From the NCBI GenBank assembly GCA_038373885.1, contig JAWZYV010013157.1, positions 81,220 through 145,219 of the forward strand: a stretch of 64,000 nt of DNA, written 5' to 3'. A program made the translations under genes and the position numbers. A model generated the notes under the pieces. It did no database searches. It was not told the DNA's origin and saw nothing but the letters and a program-made list of their open reading frames with translations. Numbering within the stretch: the stretch's first letter is position 1; each line of letters begins with the position of its first letter. Shown piece after piece: positions 1 through 13,318 of the stretch. Source of the DNA: Cheiracanthium punctorium. Taxonomy: Eukaryota; Arthropoda; Arachnida; Araneae; Cheiracanthiidae.

Positions 1-40
1 AGAACAAGGCCATCCAAACACTGCGAAAAAAGACGTATGG

Positions 41-190
41 TTTAAATACGGGTAAGGACCCTTGAGAAAGACCACCATGGAGGGCATCCCTCCTTTTATT
101 GTACTACTGACGAGGATTTATAATCGGGCTTCAAGCCATGTACAGAAATCAGATATACCTGTTAACAATAACAATAACAACAACAACAAC
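41..190 (+). mobile_element. 5'-truncated tRNA-SINE copy with (AAC)n tail
   Basis: This stretch shares the SINE body of the fuller copies at 5892 and 16499: AAATACGGGTAAGGACC, then a GGAGGGCATCCC word, then a GATTTATAATCGGGCTTC word. It ends in a tail of AATAAC and AAC repeats. The tRNA-like head is missing. The same truncated insertion sits at the same place in the second satellite copy near 6355, so it was duplicated along with the satellite. Confidence 0.8.
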
Positions 191-1511
191 TATGCTACAT
201 TCGGACGAACACTTAAGACCGTAAGTACGGTTTAAGAACACAGGCTAGGAAAAACCTTTATAGATTCACGCTCCCTGCATTCTAATTAAAGATCTAGAAC
301 CCAGCCTAAACCCAAAACGGACGGTATAAGAACACGCCCATGATACTGCGAAATAGAGGACGCTGCTTTCGTACATAACCTTAAGGGGGAAAACGGATTA
401 AGAACGTCGAATCAGTTTAACATTTAAAGGTAAACGCATCCTCTATTCCTTTCAGAATTCGATAACTACATCAACACAAAAAGAAAGATTTAAGAACATG
501 ATCAGGAATATTGCAAATCGGACGCATGCTACATTCGAACAAAAGCTTTAGACGAAAATAACGTTTTAAGAACACAGGTAGGAAAAACCTTTCTAACAGG
601 ACACTCCCTGAAATCGAGTTGAAGAAAAGAATTTCATCCAAGCCTAAATACAAGAACAACGATTAACGAACACGGCCTAGAACACCGCGAAATAGTACCA
701 CACTAAATCCGTCCCCAGCTTTCAGATGAAAATAACAATTTAAAAACTCAGGTTTTGAAAAACCTTTCTAAATGGACACCCCCTCCCCACCTTGGAATCG
801 AATTTAAGAAAAGAATTTCAACCATGCCTAAAGCCAAAAACGAAGGTTTAAGAACACGGCCATAGATCACTGCTAAATAGACGGACGCTTCATTCGATCC
901 CAGGGGAAAACAAAGGCTTAAGACCGGGGGATTTATCACTTTAAGGTGAACGCAGCCTACATCAAAACAAAACCACTATTTACGAACACGACCATAGAAT
1001 ACTGGGAAATGGCCTCACCCTGCATTCGAACCCAAAATTAAGACAAAAATAACGGTATAAGAAAACAGGCTAGGAAAAACCTTTCTAAAAGGACGCCCCC
1101 TGCGATCGAATTGAAGAGAATTTCATCCCAGCCGAAAGCGAAAAACAACAGTTTAAGAACACGGCTAAAGTATACCACGAAATGGACCCACACTGGATTC
1201 GAACTCAACCTTGAAAAGAAAACAGCAATTCAAGAAAACATGTTTCGAAAACATTTCCAGATTAATTGGAACACAGCGGCCGTCAAAGAAAAATTTTCAA
1301 CTCAGCTTAAACCGAAAAAGGACAGTTTAAGAACAGGGCACGGAATACTGCGAAACAGACGGACGCTGCATTCGAACCTAAACTTAAGGAGAAAACAACA
1401 ATTAAAAACGCGGAATTAGAACAACGCATAAAGGTGAACGCACCCTGTAATAAATTCAGCATTCGAAAACTACATGATGACAAAATCAATGATTTAAGAA
1501 CAAGGACACGA

Positions 1512-1786
1512 ATGTTTAGCATAGTGGTTAACGCCACTGACATTGGGAGACGGCTCAAGTGGAGCAACAGGGTGCTGTCCTCTCGCGTGGCCGTCGGTCT
1601 AGCGGTCTGGAGTTTTGGGCGTGTTTCTCCAGATGTAACGTGAATACGCGCGAGATACAGAGAAAATACCTTGCCCATGGCATTTACCCCCCCCCTTGTG
1701 CATGTCCCTATTTTGATATGGATTTATAAGCAGTTCTTCGTGAACAAGCATACAAACCGGAACACATGTTCCAACACAACAACAAC
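1512..1786 (+). mobile_element. tRNA-derived SINE, variant copy, with target duplication
   Basis: The insert is flanked by AGAACAAGGACACGA (1497-1511) and a near-identical copy at 1787-1802, a 15-16-bp target duplication. It starts with an A-box-like TAGCATAGTGGTTAACGCC and ends with CAACACAACAACAACAG. The segment GGATTTATAAGCAGTTCTTCG matches the 3' body of the other SINEs. The inner region, including TTCTCCAGATGTAACGTGAA, differs from the 5892 copy and recurs inverted near 42,650. The matching spot in the second satellite copy (about 7,375) is empty. Confidence 0.85.
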
Positions 1787-4700
1787 AGAACAAGGACATC
1801 GAACAGTGCGAAAAAAGACTCATGCTGCATTTGAACGCAAACTTAAGACCAAAATTACGGTTTAAGAACACAGGTTAGAAAAAACGTATCTAGACTGACG
1901 CCCTCTGCATTCGAATTAACGAAAAGATCTTAAACCCAGTCTAAACCCCCCCCAAAAAGGTTTAAGAACTCGGTTTAAGAAAAATTTTCATGGACGGTGG
2001 TCCTTCATTTTAACACAGAATGCAGACGAAAACGATTTAAGAACATCGGCATAGTTTAACAATTTCGGAAGATCCCGCACTGAATTCCAATGAGAAGAGA
2101 TATCGAAAACTGCCTCAAGTGAAAAATAACAGTTTAAGAATACGGCCCCAGAATACTGTGAAATAGACGCACGCTGTATTCGAACAAAACCTCAAGACGC
2201 AAACAATGATTTAAGAATACAACTTCTAAAGAAAACTTTCTGTATGAACATTCCCTGCATTCAAATTAAAGAAAAGAATTTCATATCAGCCTAAAGCAAA
2301 AAACAAATGTTTAAGAACACGGCCAAAGGATATCTCGAAATGGGCCCTCGCTCCATTCAAACGCAACCTTCAAAGGAGAACAACGGTTAAACACACAGGT
2401 TTATAAAAACCTTTCTAAAATGACTTACCCTGGAATCGAATTTAAGAAAAGAATTTCATCCCAGCCTAAAGAAAAAAACGACGGTTTAAGGACACGGCCA
2501 TAGAATAATGGGAAATAGATGGACGCTGCAATCGAACCTAACCTTAAGGGGAAAACACGGTTTAAGAACGCAGGTTTGGAAAGACGGCCCCTGCAATTAA
2601 ATAAAAGATTTTCAACTCAGCCTAAACCCAAATCTACAGTTTAAGAACACGGTCATGGAATTTTGCGAAATAGACGGACACTGCTTTCGAACCCAACCTT
2701 AAGAGAAAAACAACGGTTTATGAACGTGGGAAAAATTTAAAACTTAAAGGTGAACGAACCCTGTATTGAATTCCGAATTCGAAAACTACATCAAGGAAAA
2801 ACAACCATTTAACAACACGGCATTCGATTACTGCGAAATGGACGGACACTACATTCGAACAGAATTTAAGACGAATTTAACAGTTTAAGAACACATGTTA
2901 GGAAAAAATTTTAAAAAGACGCCCCTTGCAATCGAGTTGAAGAAAGCAATTTCATCCCATCCTGATGGCAAAAACCGCAATTTAAGAGCACGGCCACGGA
3001 ATACTTAGAAATGGACACACACTGCATACGAAACTTTCTTTAAGAAGAAAAGAACGGTCTAAGAACAAGGGCGGACGATCTCAAGATGAACCCACGCTGC
3101 AATGGAACCCAAACATGAGACAAAAACCACGGTTTAAGAACACAGGTTTTGAAAAACCTTTTTCAGTGGACTCCCACCCCCACCCTCCAACGTACCCTGG
3201 AATCGATTTTAAGGAAAGAATTTCACCGTAGCCTAAAGCGTAAAACGACGGTTTAAAAATACGGGCACAGAATACTGCTAAATAGATGGAGGCTTCACAC
3301 GAAGTCCAACCTTAAGGGGATAAAAACGGTTTAAGAACGCGGCATTAGTTTAAGACTTACAGGAGAACGCAACATGTACTCCATTCAGAATACGAAAACT
3401 ACATGAGGAAAAAAACAACGATTTAAGAACACAGATATATAGAAATACCTGCGAAAATGTAACGCGAGGATTCTGCATTACGATTCCCATACCTTAAACA
3501 CTAAAGGAACACAGGTGTTTAAGAACACAGGTTTCGAAAGCCTTTCTGGATTGACGCCCCATGCATTCCAATTAAAGAAAGGAATTTCTACCAAGCCTAA
3601 ACCCAAAAACAAAAGTTTAAGAACACGGTTTAAGGAAACATTTACATGGAAACTCCTGGCTTTTTAACACACAATGATTCCAAAAGCCTTTTATGAACCC
3701 GGTCATAGTTTACCAAATCCGGAAGAACTGAACCTGTATTGCAATTAGAAGGGAACTCGAAATATCTCTCCAGTCATGAGTAACAGTTTAAGAACATGGC
3801 ATTGAACTCAGCGAAATGGACAAACGCTAAATTCCAATCACACCTTTAGACGAAAGGAGAAACTTTAAGAACACATGTTTAGAGATCGTTTCTAGATGAA
3901 TGCTGCCTGTATTCGAATTAAAGAAACATTTTCAACCCTGCTTTAACCCAAAAAGGACGGTTTAAGAACACGGCATAGAGTACTGCGAAGTAGACGGATG
4001 CTGCATGCGAACCCAATCGTCAGAGGAAAACAACGGTTTAAAAACCTGGAATTAGTACAAAACTTAAAGGTGAACGCACCCTGCAATCCATTTAGAATTC
4101 GAAAACTACATCAAGAGAAAAACAACGACTTAAGAACAAGGACATCAAACATTTCGAAAAAAGACTCATGCTGCATTCGAACGCAAAATTAAGACAAACA
4201 TTATGGTTTATGAACACAGGTTAGAAAAAAATTTTATACACTGACGCCCCCTGCATTCGAATTAAAGAAAATATCTTCTATCCAGCCTAAACCCCAAATA
4301 AATTGAACAACACGACTGTAGAAAATATTTTAATGGACGTCCCTTCATTTTAACACCGAATTCAGCCGAAAAAAGTTTAAGAATATCGTCATAGTTTAAC
4401 AATTCCTGAAGACCCCACACTCCATTCGAATGCGAAGACATATCGAAAACTGCCTCAAGTCAAAAATAACAGTTTAAGAACACGGCAAAACACTACTGTG
4501 AAATAGACGCACGCTGCATTCGAACCAAACCTCAAGACGAAAACAACGGTTTAAGAATACAACTTCTAAAGAAAAGTTTCTGAATGAACATTCAATACAT
4601 TCGAATTAAGGAAAAGAATTTTATGTCAGCCTAAGCCAAAAACAACGGTTTCAGAACATGGCCATACGATACCGCGGACCCACGATGCATTCGAACCCAA

Positions 4701-5891
4701 CCGTGAGACAAAAACAACGGTTTAAGAACACAGGTTCTGAAAAACATTTGTAAATGGACTGGAATCGAATCTAAGAAAAGAATTTTATCTCAGCCTAAAG
4801 CGAAAAACCACGGTTTAAGAACTCGGAGTTGGAATGATGTGAAATGGACGACCTCAGAATTCGATCCTAGCCTTAAGTGGAAAACAACGGTTTAAGAACG
4901 CGGTATTTAACACTTAAAGGTGAACGCACCCTGCACTCTATTCAGAATACGAAAACTGCAAGACAAGACAAAACAACGATTTAAGAACACGACCTGGAAT
5001 ACTGGGAAATGGACGCAGGCAGCATTCGAATCCAATGGTTTAAGAACGCAGCTTTGAGAATCCTTTCTAGATGGACGCCCCCGGTAATCGAATGAAAGAA
5101 AATAATTTCATCCCAGCCTAAACCCAAAACAAAAGTTTACGAACACGGTTTAAGAAAAAAATTTGCTTGGGCTTTGCAAAAATGGGAGCTATCGGAATTT
5201 TAATATCGAGTGCAGCCTAAATTCGGGTTCAGACACGGGAATAATTTAACAATTCAGGAAGATCTTAACCTGTATTGCTATTAGAAGTGAATTCGAAAAC
5301 ATCCTCTAGAAAGAAACAGCAATTTAGGAACATGGCTATGGAATACTGGGAAAAGGCCGAAATCTGCTGTCGAAACAACCTAAAGGGGAAAACAATGGTT
5401 TAAGAACGCTGTATTATTTTAACACTTAAAGGTGAACTTACCCTGTATTCCATTCAGAATTCGGAAACTACATAAAAAAATACAACTATTTAAGATCATG
5501 GCTGTGGAATATTGCGAAACAGACGCATGCTGCCTTCGAACCCAACCTTAAGACGAAAATAACGGTTTAAGAACACACGTTAGGAAAACCTTTTTAATGG
5601 ACAATCCCTGCAATCGAATTGAAAAAAAGCATTTCATAGAATACCGCGATCTGGAACCCAACTTTAAGAGGAAAAGAGCGGTTTAAGAACACAGGTTAGG
5701 AAAAACAATTTTAAATGGACCCCATCTCTCCCTCTAAATGAATTTAAGAAAATATTTTCATCCCAACCTAAACCAAAAAAGGACTGTTTTAGCACATGGC
5801 CATGAAGTACTGCGAAATAGACGGACGCCGCTTTCGAACCCAACCATAAGTTGAAAACAACGGTTAAAACGCGGCATTAGCGTAACACTTA

Positions 5892-6158
5892 GAGCCTCAG
5901 CATGGCACAGTGGTTACATCACTGGAAATGGTAGACGGGCGAAGTGTGAAGTTCACGGGTTCGGGCCCCCTCGCTCGTCCGTTGACCTAACCGCTCAGAG
6001 TTTTCCGTGATTTTCTCCGAAGATAGCGCAAATATAGGTTAGGAACCCTTACAGAGACCCCCACGGATGGCATCCCCCTTGTGTAGCCCTACTAAGGAGG
6101 ATTTCTAAGCGGTCTTCGAGCGAAGCACACACATCCGATAAACGTGTTCACAATAACA
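5892..6158 (+). mobile_element. Full-length tRNA-derived SINE with target duplication
   Basis: A 9-bp direct repeat TAACACTTA flanks the insert (5883-5891 and 6159-6167). Near the 5' end are an RNA polymerase III A box, TGGCACAGTGGTT, and a B box, GGGTTCGGGCCCC. The tail is AATAAC-rich. It is 267 bp long. The body words GGTTAGGAACCC, GATTTCTAAGC and TTCGAGCGAAGCACACA match the copy at 16499. The family name is unknown to me. Confidence 0.92.
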
Positions 6159-6354
6159 TAACACTTAAAGGTGAACGTACCCTATATTCCATTCAGAATT
6201 CGAAAACTACATCAAAACAAAACCACTGTCCAAGAACACCCCACCATGGAATACTGGTAAATAGACTAGTGCTGCATTCGCACCCAAACAAAACCAAGGC
6301 AAAAACCACGATTTAAGAACAAGGCCATGGAAAGATTGCGAAAAAAGATGTATG

Positions 6355-6502
6355 TTTTAAATACGGGTAAGGACTCCTTAGAAATACCACCACGGAGGGC
6401 ATCCGCACTTTTATTTTCCTACTGACGAGGATTTAGAATCGGGCTTCAAGCCATGTACAGAAATCCGAAATACCTGTTCACAATAACAAGAACAACAACA
6501 AG
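6355..6502 (+). mobile_element. 5'-truncated tRNA-SINE copy, duplicate of the one at 41
   Basis: It has the same truncation point, the same flanking word GCGAAAAAAGA on the left and the same AAC-type tail followed by ATGCTGCATTCG on the right as the copy at 41-190. The two are paralogs made by the ~6.2-kb satellite duplication and not independent insertions. Confidence 0.8.
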
Positions 6503-7767
6503 CATGCTGCATTCGAACGCAAACTTTAGATCATAAGTACGGTTTAAGCACGCAGCTTAGGAAAATCTTTATAGATTGACGCCCCCTGCATTCTAATTAA
6601 AGTAAAGATCTTCAATCCAGCCTAAACCCAAAAAGGACGGTTTAAGAACACGGCCATGCAATACTGCGAAATAGACGGACGCTGAATTCGTACCTAACCT
6701 TAAGGGGAAAAAACGGTTTAAGAACGCGGAGCCAGTTTAACACTTAAGACGAAATAACGGTTTAAGACCCAGGTAAAAAAAAAACCTTTCTAAAAGGACG
6801 CCACATGCATTCGAGTTGAAGAAAAGAATTTGAGCCCAGCCTAAACAAAAAAACAACGATTTACGAGCACGGCCAAGAACACCGCGAAATGGTAACACGC
6901 TAATTCCGAACCCAAACTTCAGACGAAAACAACAATTTCAAAACTCAGGTTTTGATAAACTTTTCTAAATGGACACCCCCCCACCCTGCAATGGAATTGA
7001 AGAGAATTTCATCCCAGCCAAAAGCGAAAAACAACAGTTTAAGAAAACAGCTAAAGTATACCGCAAATTGGACCCACACTGCATTCGAACCCAACCTTGA
7101 GAAAAAAGCAGCAATTTAAGAAAACATGTTTCCAAAACCTTTCCAGATTAATTGGAATGCAGGGGCCGCCAAAGAAAAATTTTCCACCCAGCTTAAACCG
7201 AAACAGCAGAGTTTAAGAACAGGGCACGGAGTACTGTGAAATAGACGGACGCTGCATTCAAATCCAAACTTAAAGCAAAATCAACGGCTAAAAATGCGGA
7301 ATTAGTACAACAATTAAAGGTGAACGCTCCCTGTAATCCATTCAGAATTCGAAAACTACATCAAGACAAAAACAACATAAAAACAAGGAAATCGAACACT
7401 GCGAAAAAAGACGCATGCTGCATTTAAACGCAAACTTAAGAAGAAAATTGCAGTTTAAGAACGCAGGTTAGAAAAAACTTTTCTAGACCTAAGCCCCCTG
7501 CAAGCGGATTAAAGAAAAAATCTTCAACCCACTCTAACCCCCCGGCAAAAAAAAAAAAAAAAACTGTTTAAGAAAACCAAAAAAGTTTAAGAACTCGGTT
7601 TTAGAAAAAATTCCATGGACGCTCCTTCATTTTACCACGGAATGCAGACCAAAACGGTTTACGAACATCGGCATAGTTTAACAATTTCGGAAGATCCCAC
7701 ACTGTATTCCAATGAGAAGACATATCGAAAATTGCCTCAAGTCATAAATAACAGTTTAAGTACACAG

Positions 7768-7934
7768 CAAGGACGTACCCAGGGGGGTGGTCCAGGGTTC
7801 CGGACCCCCTCCGAAATTTCCATTTTTAAGCAAAATAATAATGATGAAGTTTTGTTGTATAAAATTCTGCCTTTTTCACTGTTTGGACCCAATTTTTGGA
7901 CCCAACCCGAATTTTTTTTCTGGGTACGTCCCTG
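7768..7934. mobile_element. hAT-type MITE, 167 bp
   Basis: The terminal inverted repeats are CAAGGACGTACCCAG at the left and CTGGGTACGTCCCTG at the right. They are complementary apart from one base. The 8-bp flanks GTACACAG (7760-7767) and GAACACAG (7935-7942) form a target duplication with one mismatch, made from the satellite word GAACACAG. The 8-bp duplication and CAGGG-type ends are hAT hallmarks. No transposase is present. The open frames at 7615-8026 run across the insertion and are artefacts. Confidence 0.9.
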
Positions 7935-9959
7935 GAACACAGCCATACAATACTGCGAAATAGACGCACGCTGCATTCGAACCAAACCTCAAGACGAAAA
8001 CAACGGTTTATGAATACAACTTTCAAAGAAAACTTTCTGGATGAACATTCCCTGCATTCAAATTAAAGAAAAGAATTTCATCTGAGCCTAAAGCCAAAAG
8101 CAACAGTTTAAAAACACGGCCAAAGGTCACCACGAAATGGACCCACGCTACTCCATTCGAGCCAAACCTTGAGTCGAGGTCAACGGTTTAAGAACACAGG
8201 TTTTGAAAAACCTTTCTAAAAGGACTTACCCTGGAATCGAATTTAAGAAAATAATTTTCATCTCAGCCTGAAACGAAAAACGACGTTTTAGGAACACGGC
8301 CATAGAATAATGCGAAATAGACGGACGCTGCAATGGAACCTAACCTTAAGGGGGAAAATGGTTTAAGAACGCAGGTTTGGAAAGACTTTGTAGATTCACG
8401 CCCCTACATCCCAAATAAAGACAAAAATTGCAACCCAGCCCAACCAAACCCCCCTAAAAAAAAGTTTAGGAACACGGTGTTAGCAAATATTTTCATGGAA
8501 GCTCCCGGTATTTTAACGCAGAATGCAGCAGAAGGCGGTTTAAGACACGGTCAGAGTTTCACATCGACATAAATAGACACAGTCATATTATTTCCGGAAG
8601 AATTCAACCTGTATTAAAATGAGAAGGGAATTCGAATAGTTCCTCAAGTCAAAAATAAAAGTTTAAGAACACGGCATAGAATACCGCGAAATGAACCCAC
8701 GCTAAAATCGGACCTAACCTTTAGAGGAAAACAGCGGTTTAGGAACACGTGTTTAGAAAGCCTTTCTAGATTAACGGCCCATGCAATTAAAGAAAAGATT
8801 TTCAACCCAGTCTAAAACCAAAATTTCGCTTTCAGAACACAGTCATGTAATTTTGCAAAATAGACGGACGCTGCTTTCGAACCCAACCTTAAGGGAAAAA
8901 CAACGGTTTAAAAACGCGGAATCAATTTAAAACTTAAAACTAAACGAACCCTTTATTCAATTGAGAATTTGTAAACTACATAAAGACAAAATCAAGGATT
9001 TAGCAACACTGCATTGGATTACTGCGAAATGGACGGGTTCTACATTCGAGCCCAATTTAAGACGAAACTAACACTTAAAGAACACAAGTTAGGAAAAATT
9101 TTAAAAGTCGGCCCTGCAATCGAGTTGAAGAAAATAATTTCATCCCATCCTGAAGGCAAAAACCACGATTTAAGAACACAGCTACAGAATACTGAAAAAT
9201 GGACACACGCTGCATTCGAACTTAACCTTAAGAAGAAAAGAACAGTTTAAGAACAATGGCGGAAGATCACAAAATGGACCCATGTTGCAATGGAACCCAA
9301 AGTTGAGACGAAAACCACGGTTTAAGAACACAGGTTTGGAGAAACATTTTTCAATTGCCCCCCAACCCCCACCCCCACCCACATAAGAAACCTGGAAACT
9401 AATTTTGGAAAAGAATTTCATCCCTGCCTAAAGCGAAACACGACATTTAAAAATACCTGAATAGAATACTGCTAAATAGATGGACGCTCCATACGAACTC
9501 AACCTTATGGGTATAGCAACGTTTTAAGAACGCAGTATTAGTTTAAGACTTACAGGAGAACGCAACATGTACTCCATTCAGATTGCGAAAACTACATGAC
9601 GAAAAAAACATCGATTTAAGAACACGGATGTGAAATACCGGGAAATGGACGAAGGCTGTATACGATGCCAACCTTAAGACGAAATGAACGGTTTAAGAAC
9701 ACAAGTTTCGAAAGCCTTTGTATATCGAAGCTCCGTGCATTCCAATTAAAGAAAGGGATTTCTAGAAATCCTAAACCAAAAAACAAAAGTTTAAGAACAC
9801 GGTTTAACGAAAAATTTACATGGAAGCTTCAGGCTTTTTTACACAGAATGCTGCAAAAGCCTTTTATGAACCCGGTCATAGTTTATTATTTCCAGAAAAA
9901 CTGAATCTTTACTGGAATTAGAAGGGAATTCGAGAACTTCCCGAAGTCATAAGTAACAG

Positions 9960-10866
9960 CAGGGCCGTAACCAGAGGGGGGGCTATGGGGGCTGAGCCCT
10001 ACCTAGCAGGCTTTCAGCACCCCCCCTAAGATTTTCAAAAAAATTGTAAATTTATCGATGAATACTACTGCCTAGAAATGAATGACTTTTAACAATTGTG
10101 AAATTTTACATCATTAAAAATAACCTTTGTTTTGGGGGAATTTCTTATCACATTTGCTAGACTTCTATATATATATATATATATACAGTTAATTATTTTG
10201 CTGCTCTTGGTTACGCGTGGCATCGGATCTTGGATTTTTCTGAGAACACAAAACTGCCACGCAAAGCTTTCGAGGGGAGTAAAAACTTAAAAATTTCAAC
10301 GTGTTCCTCTTTGCATTCAAAATGGCAGTGAACATTTTCAACATTTGCCGTGAAGACTGATAGTACTGTAAAAAATTGGAATTCAATTATGTTTTTCAGG
10401 AACAAAATGAACACAGGATTAAGTAACGTGTGTCTCCGTTTCTGTTTTACCTCACACATAAAGTTGTAACAGTCCCCAGCAGTGCTCGAAATCGTAGTTC
10501 CCACATTCGTCAGATATAAAGGTTATAAGAAAAACCAACGGGCACTCTTTTAAACTGATCGCGCTGTATAATATTTATATTTTGCTTTATCATACATATT
10601 TAAAATGAAAGATAAATAAAATAGATTTTTCAGTAAATTTTCATTTGAATATTTTTCATGCAATCTCAATGAAAAATTTTGTTAACATATTGAATGTTAA
10701 ATATTTTAAAAATCCGGCATTTTCTGAAACAAATACTCTAAAAAAAAATGTACAAATTGAAAAACAGTCTCTTCCCTCGCCCCTCGATTACTAATACTTA
10801 TATTCAGTCAGCCTCCCCAAACTAGTTCAAAGCCCTACCTAACATTTCATTCTGGTTACGGCCCTG
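9960..10866. mobile_element. Non-autonomous hAT element, 907 bp
   Basis: Perfect 8-bp target duplication AGTAACAG at 9952-9959 and 10867-10874. The terminal inverted repeats are CAGGGCCGTAACCAGA at the left and TCTGGTTACGGCCCTG at the right. The inside is AT-rich and includes a TA microsatellite at about 10,168-10,186. Two overlapping minus-strand frames of 65 and 97 codons at 10,189-10,504 show no transposase motif that I recognise. The flanking satellite reads through cleanly if the element is removed. Confidence 0.95.
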
Positions 10867-12907
10867 AGTAACAGTTTTAAGAAAATGGCATTCAACACCG
10901 CGAAATTGACCCACGCTAAATTAGAGAATCACACCTTTAGACGAAAGCAACGGCATTAAGAGCACATGTTTGTAAATCCTTTCTAGATTGATGGTCCCTG
11001 TATTCTAACTAAAGAAAAGATTTGAAACCCTGTTTAAACCCAAAAAGGACGGTTTAAGAACACAGCATAAGTACTGCAAAATAGTCGGACGCTGCATGCG
11101 AACCCAACCTTAAGTGGAAAACAACGGTTTAAAAACCCTGAATTAGTACAAAACTTAAAGGTGAACGCACAGTGTAATCCATTCAGAACTCGAAAACTAC
11201 ATTAAGAGAAAAACAACGACTTAAGAACAAGGACATCAAACATTTCAAAAAAAGACTCATGCTGCATTCGAACGCAAACTTAAGACCAAAATTATGGTTT
11301 ATGAACACAGGTTAGCAAAAACTTTTCTTTAATTCGAATACAGGGGGCGTCAGTCTAAAAAAGATCTTCAGCCCAGCCTAAACCCCAAATAAATTGAAGA
11401 ACACGGTTGTAGAAAAATTTATTACGGGCGCTCCTTCATTTTCACACCGAATTCAGCCGAAAACGGTGATAGAACTTCGTCATAGTTTAACAATTGCGGA
11501 AGATCTCGCACTGCATTCGAATGAGAAGACATATCGAAAACTGCCTCAAGTCAAAAATAACAGTTTAAGAACACGGCCATAGAATACTTTGAAATAGGCG
11601 CACTCTGCATTCGAACGAAACCTCAAGACGAAAACAACTGTTTAAGAATGCAGCTTTGGAAAAAAAAAACTTTCTGTATGAACATTCCCTCCAGTCGAAT
11701 TAAAGAAAAGAATTTCATCTCAACCTAAAGTCGAAAACATCGGTTTAAGAACATGGCCATAGGATAGCGCGAAATGGACCCTCGATACATTCGATCCTAA
11801 CCTTGAGAAGAAAACAGCGGTTTAAGAACACAGGTTTTGAAAAACCTTTCTAAAAGGACTTCCCTGGAATCGAATTTATGAAAAAAATTTCATCTCGGCT
11901 AAAGCGAAAAACGATGGTTTAAGAACACGGCTTTGGACTACTGCGAAATAGACGAACACTGCATTCGAAACCAGAATTAAGGGGGAAACAATGGATTAAG
12001 AACGCGGTATTATTTTAACATTTTAAGGTGAACGCACATTGTACTCCATTTAGAATTCGGAATCTACATAAAGAGAAAAAAACTGTAAGAACACAATCAT
12101 GAAATACTGTGAAATAGACGGACGCTGCATTCGAACCCAACTTTAAGGTGAAATAAACGGTTTACGAATGCGGAATGAGTTTAAAACTTAAAGGTGAACG
12201 CACTCTGTCTTCCATTCAGAATTCGAAAACTTCATTAAGACAAAAGCAACTATTTAAAAACAAGGCTATAGAGTATTGCGACATGACGTCAGGGCAACTT
12301 TTTGTAGACTTATCGCAATGACGCAGGTCGAAAAGCTCTATGGAACATATCGAAACGGACGCATGGTGCATTTGAATGCAACCATAAGATGAAAACAACG
12401 GTTTAAGAATACAGGTCAGGAAAAAACCTTTTTAAATGACGCCCCTTGCAAATTTAACATAAGAAAAGAATTTCATCTCAGCCTAAAGCCAAAACCTACG
12501 GTTTAAGAACACGGTCATAGAATACTGCGAAGTGGAGCCATGCGGTATTTAAACCCAACTTCTAGACGAAAACAGCGGTTTAATAACACGCGATTGGAAA
12601 AACTTTTTAAATGGACCCCATCTCGCCGTCGAATAGAATTTAAGAAAAGAATTTCATCCCAGTCTAAAGCGAAATATGACAGTTTAAGAACACGCCCATA
12701 AAATACTGCGAAATAGCCGGACGCTTCATTCGAACCTTACCTTAAGGGGGGAAACCACGGTTTAAAAATGCGGTATTTCACACTTTAAAGCGAACGCAGA
12801 CTGTTCTCCATTCAGAATACAAAAACTACATGAAGAAAGAAACCACGATTGAAGAACACGGCCCTGGAATACCGGGAAATGGACGTATGTTGCATTCTAT
12901 CGCAACC

Positions 12908-13192
12908 TTAGCCCGTTAGCCCCCGACTTTTTTTTAGCACATACTCCAATTTATGTTAATGCCAGAACTGATAAATAAATTTCCGACATTTGTGGGGTAT
13001 TAACGATACTTTTTCCCCAAAATATATTAATAAAAGAATGGAATGCTAACACTTTGTTTTCACTGACTATTTTGTGAAAAATCAGATTTTTTATCCGAGA
13101 AATGAAAAAAGAAAAAAAATGAATGAATATTTTTGCGATTTACACTTTTTGCGACCGCCCATAAAATAGGATGCTGGATGTTAATGGGTTAA
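12908..13192. mobile_element. piggyBac-like MITE with TTAA-type ends, about 285 bp
   Basis: The right end is GATGTTAATGGGTTAA, whose complement starts TTAACCCATTAACATC. The left end TTAGCCCGTTAGCCCCCG is a decayed version of it. TTAA targets and TTAACCC ends are typical of piggyBac elements. The body lacks satellite words, which resume at both sides. The left TTAA is mutated to TTAG. Confidence 0.7.
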
Positions 13193-13318
13193 CAAGAAAC
13201 CAACTGTTTAAGAACACAACTTTGGAAAATCCTTTCTAGATGGCCGCATCTGCAATCGAACGAAAGAAAACAATTTCATTCCCTCCTAAACCCAAAAAGA
13301 AAAGTTTAAAAGTATTGG

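Noticed and set aside
12280..12350. Small insertion in a satellite unit (GACATGACGTCAGGGCAACT...)
   Set aside because: Extra sequence is visible but ends and target duplication are not clear enough to call an element.
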